Shown: piece by piece, positions 46,699 to 56,054 of the stretch | Position numbering within the stretch: the stretch's first letter is position 1 | Layout of the letters: every line of letters starts with the position of its first letter | Origin: Lachnospiraceae bacterium YSB2008 | Lineage (GTDB): Bacteria; Bacillota; Clostridia; Lachnospirales; Lachnospiraceae | Length of the DNA: 64,000 bases | Direction of reading: 5' to 3' | Assembly: GCA_000687655.1 (NCBI GenBank) | Contig: JHWR01000004.1 | Location: 124,001 to 188,000 of the forward strand | Notes under the pieces: generated by a model | The model's database searches: none | Told to the model about the DNA's origin: nothing | What the model saw: only the letters and a program-made list of their open reading frames with translations | Position numbers and translations under genes: made by a program

Positions 46699-48129
46699 AT
46701 GAAGATTTTTAACACACTTACCAGAAAGAAAGAAGAGTTCGTACCTATAACACCGGGAAAGGTCGGAATATATGTATGCGGACCTACAGTATATGATTTC
46801 ATACATATAGGAAATGCCCGTCCTATGATAGTATTTGATACTCTCAGAAGGTATCTTGAATATAAGGGTTACGAAGTAAATTATGTATCGAACTTTACTG
46901 ATGTTGATGACAAGATCATAGCAAGAGCTAATAAGGATAATGTAGCTGCGTCTTACATTTCCGAAAAATATATAGAAGAGTGTAAGAAGGATATGGAGGC
47001 TCTTAATGTAAGACCTGCAACAACTCATCCGCAGGCTACAAAAGAGATTCCTGATATGATCGATATGGTACAGACTCTTATAGATAAGGGACATGCCTAT
47101 GAGAAAAACGGAACAGTTTATTTCCGTACCAGAAGCTTCGCGGATTACGGCAAGCTTTCTCATAAGAATATAGATGACCTCGAAGCAGGACACAGAGATG
47201 AGGCTCATCAGCTTAAGGTAAGCGGTGAGGATGAGAAAGAGGACGGACTTGATTTTGTTCTCTGGAAGCCAAAGAAAGAGGGCGAACCTTCATGGACTTC
47301 TCCTTGGAGTGATGGACGTCCGGGCTGGCATCTTGAGTGCTCAGTTATGTCCAAGAAGTATATAGGCGGAACCATAGATATACATGCGGGCGGTGAAGAT
47401 CTGATCTTCCCTCATCATGAGAATGAGATAGCTCAGAGTGAGGCTGCAAATGGAACGGAGTTCGCACGTTACTGGATGCATAATGGTTTCCTTCGTATAG
47501 CTAATGATAATGATGAATTTGAAAAGATGAGCAAGTCTCTCGGAAACTTTAAGACAGTCAGAGAGATATGCAAAATGTATGATCCTGTTGTTGTCAGGTT
47601 CTTCATGCTTTCAGCTCAGTACAGAAGTCCGCTCAACTTCTCAGCTAAGCTTATCGAGGCTTCCAAGAACAGCCTTGACCGTATACTTACAGCAGCAGAT
47701 AAGCTGAGAGATGTAATCGGAAAGAATAACGTTGCTGAAAATGTAGAGGATGATGCAGAGGCTCTTAAGGAACTCAATACATTTGTAGAACGCTTTGATG
47801 CAGCGATGGATGATGACCTTAATACAGCTGACGCCATTTCCGTAATATTTGAGATGGTAAAATATTCCAATACTGTATGTGATAAGGTTTCAGTTGATAC
47901 AGCTGCAAAATACTATGATGTTCTCAGCGTACTCATGAATATTCTTGGTATAAGCATTGAGAAGAAGGAAGAAACTCTTGATGCAGATATAGAAAAGCTC
48001 ATAGAAGATAGACAGGAAGCCAGAAAGAATAAGGATTTTGCCAAGGCAGATGAGATAAGAGATAAGCTTCTTGCAATGGGCATTGAGCTGAAGGATACAA
48101 GGGAAGGAGTCAAATGGAAGAGACTCTAA
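46699..48129 (+). CDS. cysS: Cysteinyl-tRNA synthetase
   Basis: This 476-residue class I synthetase charges tRNA-Cys. HIGH is present as CGPTVYDFIHIGNARP and KMSKS as FEKMSKSLGNF. The zinc ligands lie in CGPT, WHLECSVMS and the HHENE segment. The C-terminal DALR-like domain is complete. It heads the conserved Firmicutes run cysS-mrnC-rlmB-sigH and overlaps mrnC by 16 bases. There is no room for a T-box leader in the 30-bp gap upstream. Confidence 0.97.
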   Translation: MKIFNTLTRKKEEFVPITPGKVGIYVCGPTVYDFIHIGNARPMIVFDTLRRYLEYKGYEVNYVSNFTDVDDKIIARANKDNVAASYISEKYIEECKKDMEALNVRPATTHPQATKEIPDMIDMVQTLIDKGHAYEKNGTVYFRTRSFADYGKLSHKNIDDLEAGHRDEAHQLKVSGEDEKEDGLDFVLWKPKKEGEPSWTSPWSDGRPGWHLECSVMSKKYIGGTIDIHAGGEDLIFPHHENEIAQSEAANGTEFARYWMHNGFLRIANDNDEFEKMSKSLGNFKTVREICKMYDPVVVRFFMLSAQYRSPLNFSAKLIEASKNSLDRILTAADKLRDVIGKNNVAENVEDDAEALKELNTFVERFDAAMDDDLNTADAISVIFEMVKYSNTVCDKVSVDTAAKYYDVLSVLMNILGISIEKKEETLDADIEKLIEDRQEARKNKDFAKADEIRDKLLAMGIELKDTREGVKWKRL

Positions 48130-48503
48130 AGTATTATCAGTATTCGCCGCTTGCTCTGGCATATGTGGGCGACAGTATCATGGATCTCATGGTTAAAGCT
48201 CATGTTGTCAGTCAGGACAATATGCAGGTCGAGAAGTATCATAAGATAGTTTCAGGTGTTGTATGTGCAAAAAATCAGGCGGCATACGTTGATGCACATA
48301 TCGATACATTTTCTGAAGAAGAGATAGATGTATATAAGAGAGGCAGGAATGCTTCGGTTCATACCAAGGCAAAGAATGCTTCAATGGCAGAGTACAAGAA
48401 GGCTACAGGATTCGAGGCTGTTCTCGGATTCCTCTATCTTACAGGAAACAGGGAACGATTAGAGGAGATAATCAAAGGCGTTTTAGAAGAAGCCGGATTG
48501 TAA
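48114..48503 (+). CDS. mrnC: Mini-ribonuclease III
   Basis: This 129-residue protein consists only of an RNase III catalytic domain without the dsRNA-binding domain (LALAYVGDSIMDLMVK contains the catalytic Asp; AVLGFLYLTG follows). It matures 23S rRNA ends in Firmicutes. The overlap with cysS and the position before rlmB are as in Bacillus. Confidence 0.93.
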   Translation: MEETLKYYQYSPLALAYVGDSIMDLMVKAHVVSQDNMQVEKYHKIVSGVVCAKNQAAYVDAHIDTFSEEEIDVYKRGRNASVHTKAKNASMAEYKKATGFEAVLGFLYLTGNRERLEEIIKGVLEEAGL

Positions 48504-48525
48504 CTAAGAAAGAGAGAATCTCAAG

Positions 48526-49317
48526 ATGACTGAGATAAGAGCAGATGAGAATAAAAAGAATATAAAGAGTGATGCTCCTTCGAATGAACAGAGTATGGTT
48601 GAAGGAAGAAATGCTGTTCTTGAAGCATTCCGTTCCGGTAAGACGATTGACAGGCTTTATGTCCAGGAGGGACTTAAGGACAGTACAATTTCTTCTATAC
48701 TCAGATTTGCAAAGAAGAATGATGTAAATGTAAGGTTCATTACCAAGCAGAAGATGGATCTTATGTCTGAGACAAAGAAGCATCAGGGAGTTATGGCTCA
48801 GTGTTCTGCATATAAATATGCTGACATCGAGGATATCTTTAATCTCGCCAAGGAAAAGGGAGAGGATCCTTTCGTGTTTGTTCTTGATGAGATAGTAGAT
48901 CCTCATAACTTAGGTGCTATCATAAGGACGGCAAATGTCTGTGGAGCTCACGGTGTTATAATTCCTAAGAACAGATCTGTCGGACTTACCAGTACCGCAG
49001 TCAAGACTTCTGCCGGAGCTGTTAATTATACTCCGGTTGTTAAAGTAACGAATATATCACGTACCATTGAAGAGCTTAAGGGCAGAGGACTCTGGTTTGC
49101 CTGCGCTGACATGGACGGTGAGATAATGTACAATTGTAATCTTAAGGGTCCTATAGGACTTGTTATAGGAAATGAAGGGAGCGGTGTTTCACGTCTCGTT
49201 AAGGAGAAATGTGATTACATAGTTGCAGTTCCTATGAAAGGAAATGTTGATTCTCTCAATGCATCTGTTGCTACAGGAATTCTTGCATATGAGATAGTCA
49301 GACAGAGGAGAGATTAG
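48526..49317 (+). CDS. rlmB: 23S rRNA 2'-O-ribose methyltransferase, TrmH/RlmB family
   Basis: This 263-residue SPOUT methyltransferase has an N-terminal substrate-binding domain (VEGRNAVLEAFRSGKTIDRLYV). The SpoU motifs are LDEIVDPHNLGAIIRTANVCGAHGV, GLVIGNEGSGVSRLVKEKCD and VPMKGNVDSLNASVATGI. It methylates the ribose of an rRNA guanosine (by homology G2251) using SAM. It lies in the cysS operon, 23 bases after mrnC. Confidence 0.92.
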   Translation: MTEIRADENKKNIKSDAPSNEQSMVEGRNAVLEAFRSGKTIDRLYVQEGLKDSTISSILRFAKKNDVNVRFITKQKMDLMSETKKHQGVMAQCSAYKYADIEDIFNLAKEKGEDPFVFVLDEIVDPHNLGAIIRTANVCGAHGVIIPKNRSVGLTSTAVKTSAGAVNYTPVVKVTNISRTIEELKGRGLWFACADMDGEIMYNCNLKGPIGLVIGNEGSGVSRLVKEKCDYIVAVPMKGNVDSLNASVATGILAYEIVRQRRD

Positions 49318-49322
49318 GACTC

Positions 49323-49940
49323 GTGGGTAAGAATGAGCTGCTCGAAGAGCTTTCGGATGATGAGCTTATAGAGCTTTCAAGAAATGGAAACAGTGACGCA
49401 GAGGAATGTCTGCTCAGCAGATATGCTCCTCTCGTAAAGAAAGAGATAAGGTATCTTTACATATCAGGGGCCGAGACGGAGGACCTCTCACAGGAAGCTA
49501 TGATAGGTCTTGTGAAGGCTATAAGAGATTATGATATCTCGGGGAACGCTACATTTATCACTTATGCAACAGTATGCGTAAGAAATCAGATAAGAAGCGC
49601 TATAACCAGTTCCAACCGTCTGAAACATCAGCCGCTGAATACCTATGTCTCTTTTTATTCTGATGTTGGAAATGGAGTTGAAGGTGAGGAGAGCGATATA
49701 GAGCTCATAGATGTACTCACTGCAAAGGAGGAGTCTGATCCGGAATATCTTTTCCTTCTTGAGGAGAAAAGAAATGCCCTCCTTGACAGCATCGAGACAC
49801 GCCTCAGCTCAATGGAGCGTAAGGTGGCAAGACTCTATCTTGAGGGCATGACCTATATGGATATAGCCAAGACTCTCGGAAAGAATGAACAGTCGGTTAC
49901 GAATGCTCTTTCAAGAGCGAGAGCTAAGCTTAGAGACTAG
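49323..49940 (+). CDS. sigH: SigH-type sigma factor
   Basis: This 205-residue sigma-70 family protein has region 2 (LLSRYAPLVKKEIRYLYISGAETEDLSQEAMIG, FITYATVCVRNQIRSAI) and a region 4 helix-turn-helix (YMDIAKTLGKNEQSVTNALSRARAKL). The gene order after rlmB is the one known for spo0H/sigH. In sporulating relatives SigH drives early stationary-phase genes. The GTG start lies 6 bases after rlmB. Confidence 0.9.
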   Translation: MGKNELLEELSDDELIELSRNGNSDAEECLLSRYAPLVKKEIRYLYISGAETEDLSQEAMIGLVKAIRDYDISGNATFITYATVCVRNQIRSAITSSNRLKHQPLNTYVSFYSDVGNGVEGEESDIELIDVLTAKEESDPEYLFLLEEKRNALLDSIETRLSSMERKVARLYLEGMTYMDIAKTLGKNEQSVTNALSRARAKLRD

Positions 49941-49965
49941 TGAAGCATTTTGTAGATTTGCCGGA

Positions 49966-50454
49966 TCAGTTTACGCTTTTGATTGACTCAATGAATGAGG
50001 CAGGATCAGTCATATTACTGAGTGAAGCGTTTGTATACTGACCGTCGGATGTTACTTCACGTCCGAAGTATTCCGGAGGTGTGAAGCCTTCGGCAGTTTC
50101 AATATCGGGGAATTCAACCTCGGCATATATTAGACCATCATAGATTCCGTGGAAGACATCAAGTTCTACACGGAGTTTTTCTTTTTCCAGAGGAATGATA
50201 TAGCGGGTCTTATCTATAAAGTTACCTTCGACCTTTGGTATGAGGGATGTATATTCTTCCTCGGAAAGATTGATCTCGTATTCCTCTCTTGCCAGAAGAC
50301 CGCCTGATTTTACTGTCAGGATGTAACTGTCATCTGATTTCCGGATTCTGATGACAGGAGATACGGAGATGTATCCCTGTGACAATTCATGATGCTCGTA
50401 ACTTCCCAGGGCAAATGGGATTTCGTCTATTAAAAACTTACGCTCGATTTCCAT
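49966..50454 (-). CDS. CYTH-domain triphosphatase-like protein
   Basis: This 162-residue protein starts with the ExExK motif (MEIERKF). The beta-barrel acid and base residues follow (IRIRKSDDSYILTVK, RVELDVFHG, AEVEFPDIETAE). CYTH enzymes hydrolyse inorganic triphosphate or thiamine triphosphate with a metal ion. AAGGAG precedes the ATG. It faces away from the long inverted repeat upstream. Confidence 0.88.
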   Translation of the reverse strand: MEIERKFLIDEIPFALGSYEHHELSQGYISVSPVIRIRKSDDSYILTVKSGGLLAREEYEINLSEEEYTSLIPKVEGNFIDKTRYIIPLEKEKLRVELDVFHGIYDGLIYAEVEFPDIETAEGFTPPEYFGREVTSDGQYTNASLSNMTDPASFIESIKSVN

Positions 50455-50482
50455 TTATATATACTCCTTATTTGATTGAAGT

Positions 50483-50719
50483 TTAATACGTATATTAGAT
50501 TCATATTAATGCTGCTACCTCATGAAAAACATTGGTTAATTTTCGTAATAATCACGTAGCGGCGAGCGCTTGGTTTTCTAAAAAGTGCCAATGTCTGAGC
50601 GAAGCGAGTTTTGGTGCTTTTTTGAAAACCACAGCGAGTACGCACGTAGATTATAGAAAATTGCTACCAGTTTTTCATGGGGTATGCAGCAGTGAAATAT
50701 GAATAACTATACGTATTAT
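50483..50719. repeat. Long imperfect inverted repeat (possible MITE)
   Basis: The 368-bp gap between the CYTH gene and the DJ-1 gene is largely one imperfect palindrome with arms of about 110 bp. Matching arm segments include TAATACGTATA, ATTCATATT, TGCTGC, CATGAAAAAC, AATTTTC, CACGTAG/CTACGTG, GGTTTTC and AAAGYRCCAA. The centre holds GAGCGAAGCGAG. No frame is coded. It could be a miniature transposable element or a structured RNA. Confidence 0.75.
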
Positions 50720-50822
50720 AGTGGGAATATTGAAAAATGGAAAGGAGTATTATATACTATCGGAGTGATTGTTCGTGGTAAACCGACGAGAAAAATGTAG
50801 CAAATTAGAGGAGGGCTTTGAT

Positions 50823-51374
50823 ATGGTATACATACTGATGGCGGATGGTTTTGAAGAGATTGAAGGAATCATGGTTGTTGATCTGCTCAGAAGAGCAAGA
50901 ATCGACATTAAGATGGTTTCAATACATGACAGGCTTGAAATCGTGAGCAGTCATAATGTTCCGATAAAGACAGATATGCTTATAAGTGAAATGCCTGAGG
51001 AGGCTGAAATGATAGTACTTCCGGGTGGACTCAAGGGAACAAATAATCTTAAGGCCAGCGAGGAAGTTAAGAATGTTATTCTTAGACAGAATGAAAAGGG
51101 CGGATATCTGGCAGCTATTTGTGCTGCTCCGACTGTATATGGCATGCTCGGTCTTCTTAAGGGTAAGAAGGCTACATGTTATCCGGGACTTGAAGATGGT
51201 CTTATAGGCGCTGAGTGGACAGGTGACGACGTTACTGTTGCTGTAGACGGCAACTTCATTACAAGCAGATCTCTTGCAACAAGTGTTGATTTTGCACTTA
51301 CTATCATAGAGATACTTAAGGATAAAGAAACTGCAGACAAAGTTGCTGCAGGTGTAGTATATCGTGGATGGTAA
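50823..51374 (+). CDS. DJ-1/PfpI family protein
   Basis: This 183-residue DJ-1 superfamily protein has the nucleophile elbow AAICAAPTVYGMLGLL and MADGFEEIE at the N-terminus, with the conserved Glu near residue 15. Homologues act as glyoxalase/deglycase-type or stress proteins. The ATG at 50823 with GAGGAGGG upstream is preferred to a longer frame that begins at 50769. Confidence 0.9.
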   Translation: MVYILMADGFEEIEGIMVVDLLRRARIDIKMVSIHDRLEIVSSHNVPIKTDMLISEMPEEAEMIVLPGGLKGTNNLKASEEVKNVILRQNEKGGYLAAICAAPTVYGMLGLLKGKKATCYPGLEDGLIGAEWTGDDVTVAVDGNFITSRSLATSVDFALTIIEILKDKETADKVAAGVVYRGW

Positions 51375-51443
51375 AAACTGACCGGTATTATAGTCGATGT
51401 ATGAATATAATGATAGTATTGATGATTTGAATTAGGAGACATC

Positions 51444-52838
51444 ATGAAAAGTATTAGTGTAGGTGAGTTAGTAAATATTGTCGGAGGCAAGCTTCTGACA
51501 GGAAATACAGGAATCAGTGTTACTGATGTGGCAATAGATTCCAGAGTTGTTGAAGAGGGCATGCTTTTTGTTCCTATCATAGGAGAGAAGGTAGATGCTC
51601 ATAAGTTCATACCGGAAGTAGCTAAGAAAGCGGCAGCTGTATTTACAGACAGAGAAAGTGTACTTGATGAGGTTGATGATCAGTATAAAGAAAACTGTGC
51701 GATCATTAAGGTAGATGATACTTTGAGAGCTTTCCAGGTAATGGGGATATACTTCAGAAAGCATTATGACAAAAAGGTTGTCGGAGTTACCGGAAGCGTG
51801 GGAAAGACAACTACAAGAGAGATGATAACTTCGGCACTGGGCAGTTCATTTGCAGTTTATTCAACTAAGAAGAACTATAATTCTGAGATAGGTACGCCTA
51901 TCACTCTTGCCGGAATGCTGGATGAGCCATCGGATGTGGCTGTTCTTGAACTTGGAATAAGTGATTTTGGTGAGATGGATGTTCTTACTGAAATGACTAT
52001 GCCGAATATTGGTGTTGTTACGAATATCGGTGTTTCGCACATCGAATACTTCAAAACAAGAGATAACATCTGTATAGAGAAGCTTAAGATTGCAGGCCGT
52101 ATGGATGATACAGGAGTTCTTTTCCTGAACGGTGAAGATAAATTCCTGCTTGCTATGAGAAATAATCTGTCTGTTAAGGCATTTTACTACGGACTGCATG
52201 AGAATCAGGATTATCATGCTGAGAATATCAGAATAGAGGATGGCAGAAGTTGCTTTACTTACGTGCATGATGATACAAGAGTAGAGATGAGTCTCAATCT
52301 GCTCGGCAATCATATGATACTCAATGCCGTTGCAGCTATGGCAGTTTGTGAATATATGGGGCTTGATCTTGATAAGGCTGCTGAAGCTCTATCACAGTTC
52401 AAGGGTCAGAGACAGAATGTATATAAGTCTGAGGATGGATTTACTATCATCGATGATGCATACAACGCAAGCCCGGATTCAATGAGAGCAGAGCTTGCAG
52501 TGCTTGCAGAGACTCCTACAACCGGCAGAAGAATAGCAGTTCTGGGTGATATGTTGGAACTTGGACCGGATTCACCTAAATTCCATGCTGAAGTTGGAAG
52601 AGCAGTCCTCTCAAATGATGTTGATATATTGATTACTGTTGGAAATGAAATGAAGAATGCGCATGAGCTGGTTAAGTCCTCAGATGCAGATGATATCGAG
52701 GCGGTTCATTTCGATGAGAATGCCGGAGTGGCAGATTATATAAAAAATATTGCCAAAGAAGGGGATACAATCCTATTTAAGGCATCAAATGGAATGAGAT
52801 TTAAGGAAATTATCACAGAATTTAAACCGGCTATTTAG
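51444..52838 (+). CDS. murF: UDP-MurNAc-tripeptide--D-Ala-D-Ala ligase
   Basis: This 464-residue enzyme adds D-Ala-D-Ala to the murein precursor in the cytoplasm. It has the N-terminal UDP-binding domain (DVAIDSRVVEEGMLFVPI). The ATP loop is GVTGSVGKTTTREMI. The central motifs are NYNSEIGTPITL and ELGISDFGEM, and the C-terminal domain has IIDDAYNASPDSM and LGDMLELG. TTAGGAGA precedes the ATG. Confidence 0.96.
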   Translation: MKSISVGELVNIVGGKLLTGNTGISVTDVAIDSRVVEEGMLFVPIIGEKVDAHKFIPEVAKKAAAVFTDRESVLDEVDDQYKENCAIIKVDDTLRAFQVMGIYFRKHYDKKVVGVTGSVGKTTTREMITSALGSSFAVYSTKKNYNSEIGTPITLAGMLDEPSDVAVLELGISDFGEMDVLTEMTMPNIGVVTNIGVSHIEYFKTRDNICIEKLKIAGRMDDTGVLFLNGEDKFLLAMRNNLSVKAFYYGLHENQDYHAENIRIEDGRSCFTYVHDDTRVEMSLNLLGNHMILNAVAAMAVCEYMGLDLDKAAEALSQFKGQRQNVYKSEDGFTIIDDAYNASPDSMRAELAVLAETPTTGRRIAVLGDMLELGPDSPKFHAEVGRAVLSNDVDILITVGNEMKNAHELVKSSDADDIEAVHFDENAGVADYIKNIAKEGDTILFKASNGMRFKEIITEFKPAI

Positions 52839-52993
52839 GCAACTTTCACAAAAAACGTAAAAATGCCTAATTTTACGGTATACATGTTTGATAGTTTTGC
52901 GGTACAAAACAGTGCTCTGATTGTATAAAATGTTTTTACGATTGATTTAATTAAGAAAAAACCTAGTAAATACGTAGAAAATCATTAAATATA

Positions 52994-53022
52994 TTGCAAA
53001 AATGTTAAATAAGTTATATTAT
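52994..53022 (+). promoter_or_regulatory. Promoter for the Lys/Ala-rich protein
   Basis: TTGCAA and TATTAT are 17 bp apart in a 265-bp AT-rich gap. The transcript would have a leader of about 75 bases. Confidence 0.4.
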
Positions 53023-53103
53023 CTCACTCGTAAGCAAATTAAAAATTGTTACATCACAGTAGTAGTAAGTAGTTATTAATTATTTATTTTGGAGGAATTC
53101 GAA

Positions 53104-53628
53104 ATGGCAGTAAAGAAGACAAGTGTTAAGGAACTTGCAGCAAAGGCAGCAGTTGCTAAGGCTGAGGCTAAGACTGAAGTTAAGGAAGAAGCTAAGAAGG
53201 CAGTTGCTAAGGTAGCTGAGAAGAAGGAAGCTCCTAAGGCTGAGGCTAAGAAGGCTCCTGCAAAGAAGGCACCAGCAAAGAAGGCAGAGGCTAAGAAGGC
53301 TGAGCCAGCTAAGAAGGCAGAAGTTAAGAAGGCTGAGCCAGCTAAGAAGGCAGCTCCAGCAAAGAAGGCACCTGCAAAGAAGGCAGAGGTTAAGAAGGCT
53401 GAGCCAGCTAAGAAGGCAGCTCCGGCAAAGAAGGCACCTGCTAAGAAGGCAGCAGCTAAGGTTGTTGTTGAGATCCAGTACGCTGGTAACAATATAACAA
53501 CAGACGAGATCGTTGCTAAGATCCAGGAAGTTGCTAAGGCTAAGAAGGAACTCAATGTTTACTATCAGCCAGAAATCAACAAGGCATACTATACAGCTGA
53601 TGGCGTTAACGGAGAGTACGATTTCTAA
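53104..53628 (+). CDS. Lys/Ala-rich histone H1-like protein with DUF6465-type end
   Basis: In this 174-residue protein, residues about 5-120 are Ala/Lys/Pro/Glu repeats (APAKKAPAKKAEAKK), like the tail of histone H1 or bacterial nucleoid proteins. Residues about 122-174 form a compact domain (VVEIQYAGNNITTDEIVAKIQEVAKAKKE, then YYQPEINKAYYTADG), which I take to be DUF6465, common in Lachnospiraceae. A strong TTGGAGGAA site and heavy AAG/GCT codon use suggest high expression. DNA or polyanion binding is an inference. Confidence 0.85.
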   Translation: MAVKKTSVKELAAKAAVAKAEAKTEVKEEAKKAVAKVAEKKEAPKAEAKKAPAKKAPAKKAEAKKAEPAKKAEVKKAEPAKKAAPAKKAPAKKAEVKKAEPAKKAAPAKKAPAKKAAAKVVVEIQYAGNNITTDEIVAKIQEVAKAKKELNVYYQPEINKAYYTADGVNGEYDF

Positions 53629-53647
53629 TTAGCTGATCAGATATAGT

Positions 53648-53688
53648 AAAAAAGACAGGCATGTCGCTCGCGACAATGCCTGTCTTTT
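53648..53688. terminator. Bidirectional terminator between convergent genes
   Basis: AAAAAAGACAGGCA and TGCCTGTCTTTTT form a long stem extended by GTCG/CGAC, with A-tract and T-tract on the two sides. It serves both the Lys/Ala-rich gene and clpX. Confidence 0.88.
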
Positions 53689-53726
53689 TGTTTTATCCGA
53701 TGGGGTGCAACTGAGCAGTTACGCAA

Positions 53727-55103
53727 TTATACCCCACGCATCTCGATGATCGGAGCACCTTTTCCTCTTACATAATCTCCGGTGATCGTTACTCGACCGA
53801 TATTATCATCCTTAGGTATCTGATACATAATATCGAGCATGAATTCTTCTATTATAGACCTGAGTGCTCTGGCGCCGGTCTTTCTTTCCATAGCCTTCTC
53901 AGCTATGGCCTCATATGCAGAATCATCGAACTGAAGATCCACTTCATCAAGAAGCAGGAGTTTCTTGTACTGCTTTAGTATGGCGTTTTTCGGTTCGCTC
54001 AGAATCTTTACGTACATATCCTTATCAAGTGAATCAAGAGCAAAGACTACAGGGAGTCTTCCGAGAAATTCAGGGATCATTCCGAATTCACGGAGATCCT
54101 CAATCATGACCTTGGACATAACATTTCCTGACTTTTCAATTTCTGTTCTGAGTTCTGCTCCGAAACCGATGGAAGACTGTTTTGTAAGTCTTGTAAGGAT
54201 TATCTCTTCAAGATCAGGGAATGCACCGCCGCAGATGAAGAGTATGTTCTTCGTATTCATGACAGTGGTAGGAGTCATGGCATTCTTGCTTCCGGTTCCT
54301 ATAGGAACTTCGACATCACTTCCTTCAAGAAGCTTGAGGAGCCCCTGCTGAACAGCTTCACCGCTGACATCTCTTGAACGGGTTTCCTGTTTCTTGGCAA
54401 TCTTATCAATTTCATCGATGAAGACTATTCCACGTTCAGCCTTTTCAACATCATTACCTGCAACAGAAAGGAGCTTGGAAAGCACACTTTCAACGTCGTC
54501 GCCAATATAACCGGCCTCAGTAAGACTGGTTGCATCGGTTATAGCAAGCGGAACGTCCAGTATCTGAGCTATAGTCTTAACTATGTAGGTTTTACCGGAA
54601 CCCGTAGGCCCTATCATGAGCATGTTTGATTTTTCTATCTCAACACCGTCGTCAGTATTTTCCGGAGAGAGGACTCTCTTATAATGATTATATACTGCGA
54701 CTGACATGACCTTCTTGGCGTATTCCTGTCCGACAACATGTTCATCCAGCATGGCCTTTATCTTGTGAGGGGCAGGTATGTCCTTCAGTGTTAAGACCTT
54801 CTCTCCGGAAGCTTCATCGCCCTCAGGGTTCTCAGCCTTCTTTCTTTTCTTAACCTTCTGGCTCTCCGGAATATCCTCCGGAGGGGTGAAGATGTTGAAG
54901 TTGTTGAAGCCTTTCATGTTTGAGAAGCTTGCGAAAGGTGATCCGTCACTGTTTATTGTGTTGAATGTCTTCTGGATACAGTCAGGACATATATACATAT
55001 TATTCATGAACTGTATAAGCTTGCCGGCAGTTGACTCCGGTCTGCGGCACATATAACAGTACTTTTCATATTCGTCATTATTATTGTTATTATTCTCTGA
55101 CAT
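53727..55103 (-). CDS. clpX: ATP-dependent protease ATPase ClpX
   Basis: This 458-residue AAA+ unfoldase has an N-terminal zinc finger (YCYMCRRPE, YICPDC). Walker A is GPTGSGKT, followed by AGYIGDDVESVLSKLL, Walker B IVFIDEIDKI and the ClpP-docking IGF loop in SSIGFGAEL. The C-terminal domain has MERKTGARALRSIIEEFMLDIMYQIP. clpP is not adjacent. GGAG precedes the ATG. Confidence 0.95.
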   Translation of the reverse strand: MSENNNNNNDEYEKYCYMCRRPESTAGKLIQFMNNMYICPDCIQKTFNTINSDGSPFASFSNMKGFNNFNIFTPPEDIPESQKVKKRKKAENPEGDEASGEKVLTLKDIPAPHKIKAMLDEHVVGQEYAKKVMSVAVYNHYKRVLSPENTDDGVEIEKSNMLMIGPTGSGKTYIVKTIAQILDVPLAITDATSLTEAGYIGDDVESVLSKLLSVAGNDVEKAERGIVFIDEIDKIAKKQETRSRDVSGEAVQQGLLKLLEGSDVEVPIGTGSKNAMTPTTVMNTKNILFICGGAFPDLEEIILTRLTKQSSIGFGAELRTEIEKSGNVMSKVMIEDLREFGMIPEFLGRLPVVFALDSLDKDMYVKILSEPKNAILKQYKKLLLLDEVDLQFDDSAYEAIAEKAMERKTGARALRSIIEEFMLDIMYQIPKDDNIGRVTITGDYVRGKGAPIIEMRGV

Positions 55104-55323
55104 TACATTTCTCCTATATTATAAGTGGGGGTTCCACACTGTTTATACGCAGCATTCCTGTTTCGTGTGCTGCAATCTGCTAAACATTATATCAAATACT
55201 GTATAAAATTCATATATCTATGTAATAAATGAACTGTTGATGTAGAAAAATGGATTACATAATACAAAAACTTTGTATATTCTATGGATTGTGCATTTAT
55301 TATCTTTGGAATACCATATAGGC

Positions 55324-56025
55324 ATGGTAAATATAATAGCACATAGAGGGGCATCGTACCTTGCCCACCATGACAATTCTATAGAAGCCTTCGAGCTTGC
55401 CATAGAGCTTGGCGCAGATATGGTCGAATTCGATGTCAGAAAGACACGTGATGGTGAACTCATAGTTTATCATGACAGGAATTTTGCGGATTCACCTATA
55501 GGCTGGCAGACCTTCGAGAATATTGAGAGAGAGGCATATGAGAAAGGAATTGATATACCTACTCTGGATGAGGTCCTTAAGTTCTGTCACGGCAGGATCA
55601 AGATGGATATAGAAGTAAAAGAACCCGGTTTCGAGAAGGAGCTTGTCAAAAAGATCAATGCTGTATGTGATTATGATGAGTATTCAGTCAAGTCTTTCCA
55701 TGATAAGGTAATCTATAAGATCAAGAAACTGGATAAGAATATAAAGACAGGACTTCTCATAGGTAAGGAAAAGGTAACTCTTCGACAGAAGATATTTGAG
55801 TATTTTCCTGAAAGAAGGCTTGTTGCTGCAAAGGCGGACTTTGTATCTCCGAATTATAAGCTTTGCACAAATGGATTCATTCTCCGAATGAAAAGAAAAC
55901 ACATCCCGGTTTATGCATGGACCATCAACAGCACTGCTGATATGAGGAAGTATATAAGAAGAGGTGTCGATGCGATAATCACCGACAAACCGGACGCCGG
56001 ACTGTTCGTAAGAAATACAGTATAA
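55324..56025 (+). CDS. Glycerophosphodiester phosphodiesterase
   Basis: This 233-residue GDPD-family enzyme has the metal-binding and catalytic motifs IAHRGASYLAHHDNSIEAFELAIELGADMVEFDVRKTRDGELIVYHD and IKMDIEVKEP near the middle. YAWTINSTADMRKYIRRGVDAIITDKPD closes the barrel. It hydrolyses glycerophosphodiesters to glycerol-3-phosphate and an alcohol. The ATG at 55324 fits the family's N-terminus; its ribosome site is weak (TTGGA). There is no signal peptide. Confidence 0.9.
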   Translation: MVNIIAHRGASYLAHHDNSIEAFELAIELGADMVEFDVRKTRDGELIVYHDRNFADSPIGWQTFENIEREAYEKGIDIPTLDEVLKFCHGRIKMDIEVKEPGFEKELVKKINAVCDYDEYSVKSFHDKVIYKIKKLDKNIKTGLLIGKEKVTLRQKIFEYFPERRLVAAKADFVSPNYKLCTNGFILRMKRKHIPVYAWTINSTADMRKYIRRGVDAIITDKPDAGLFVRNTV

Positions 56026-56054
56026 ACTATGACTCATTATGGGGGATACTTAAT

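Noticed and set aside
53076-53555. Ala/Phe-rich protein on the minus strand
   Set aside because: It is the antisense shadow of the Lys/Ala repeats and has no ribosome site.
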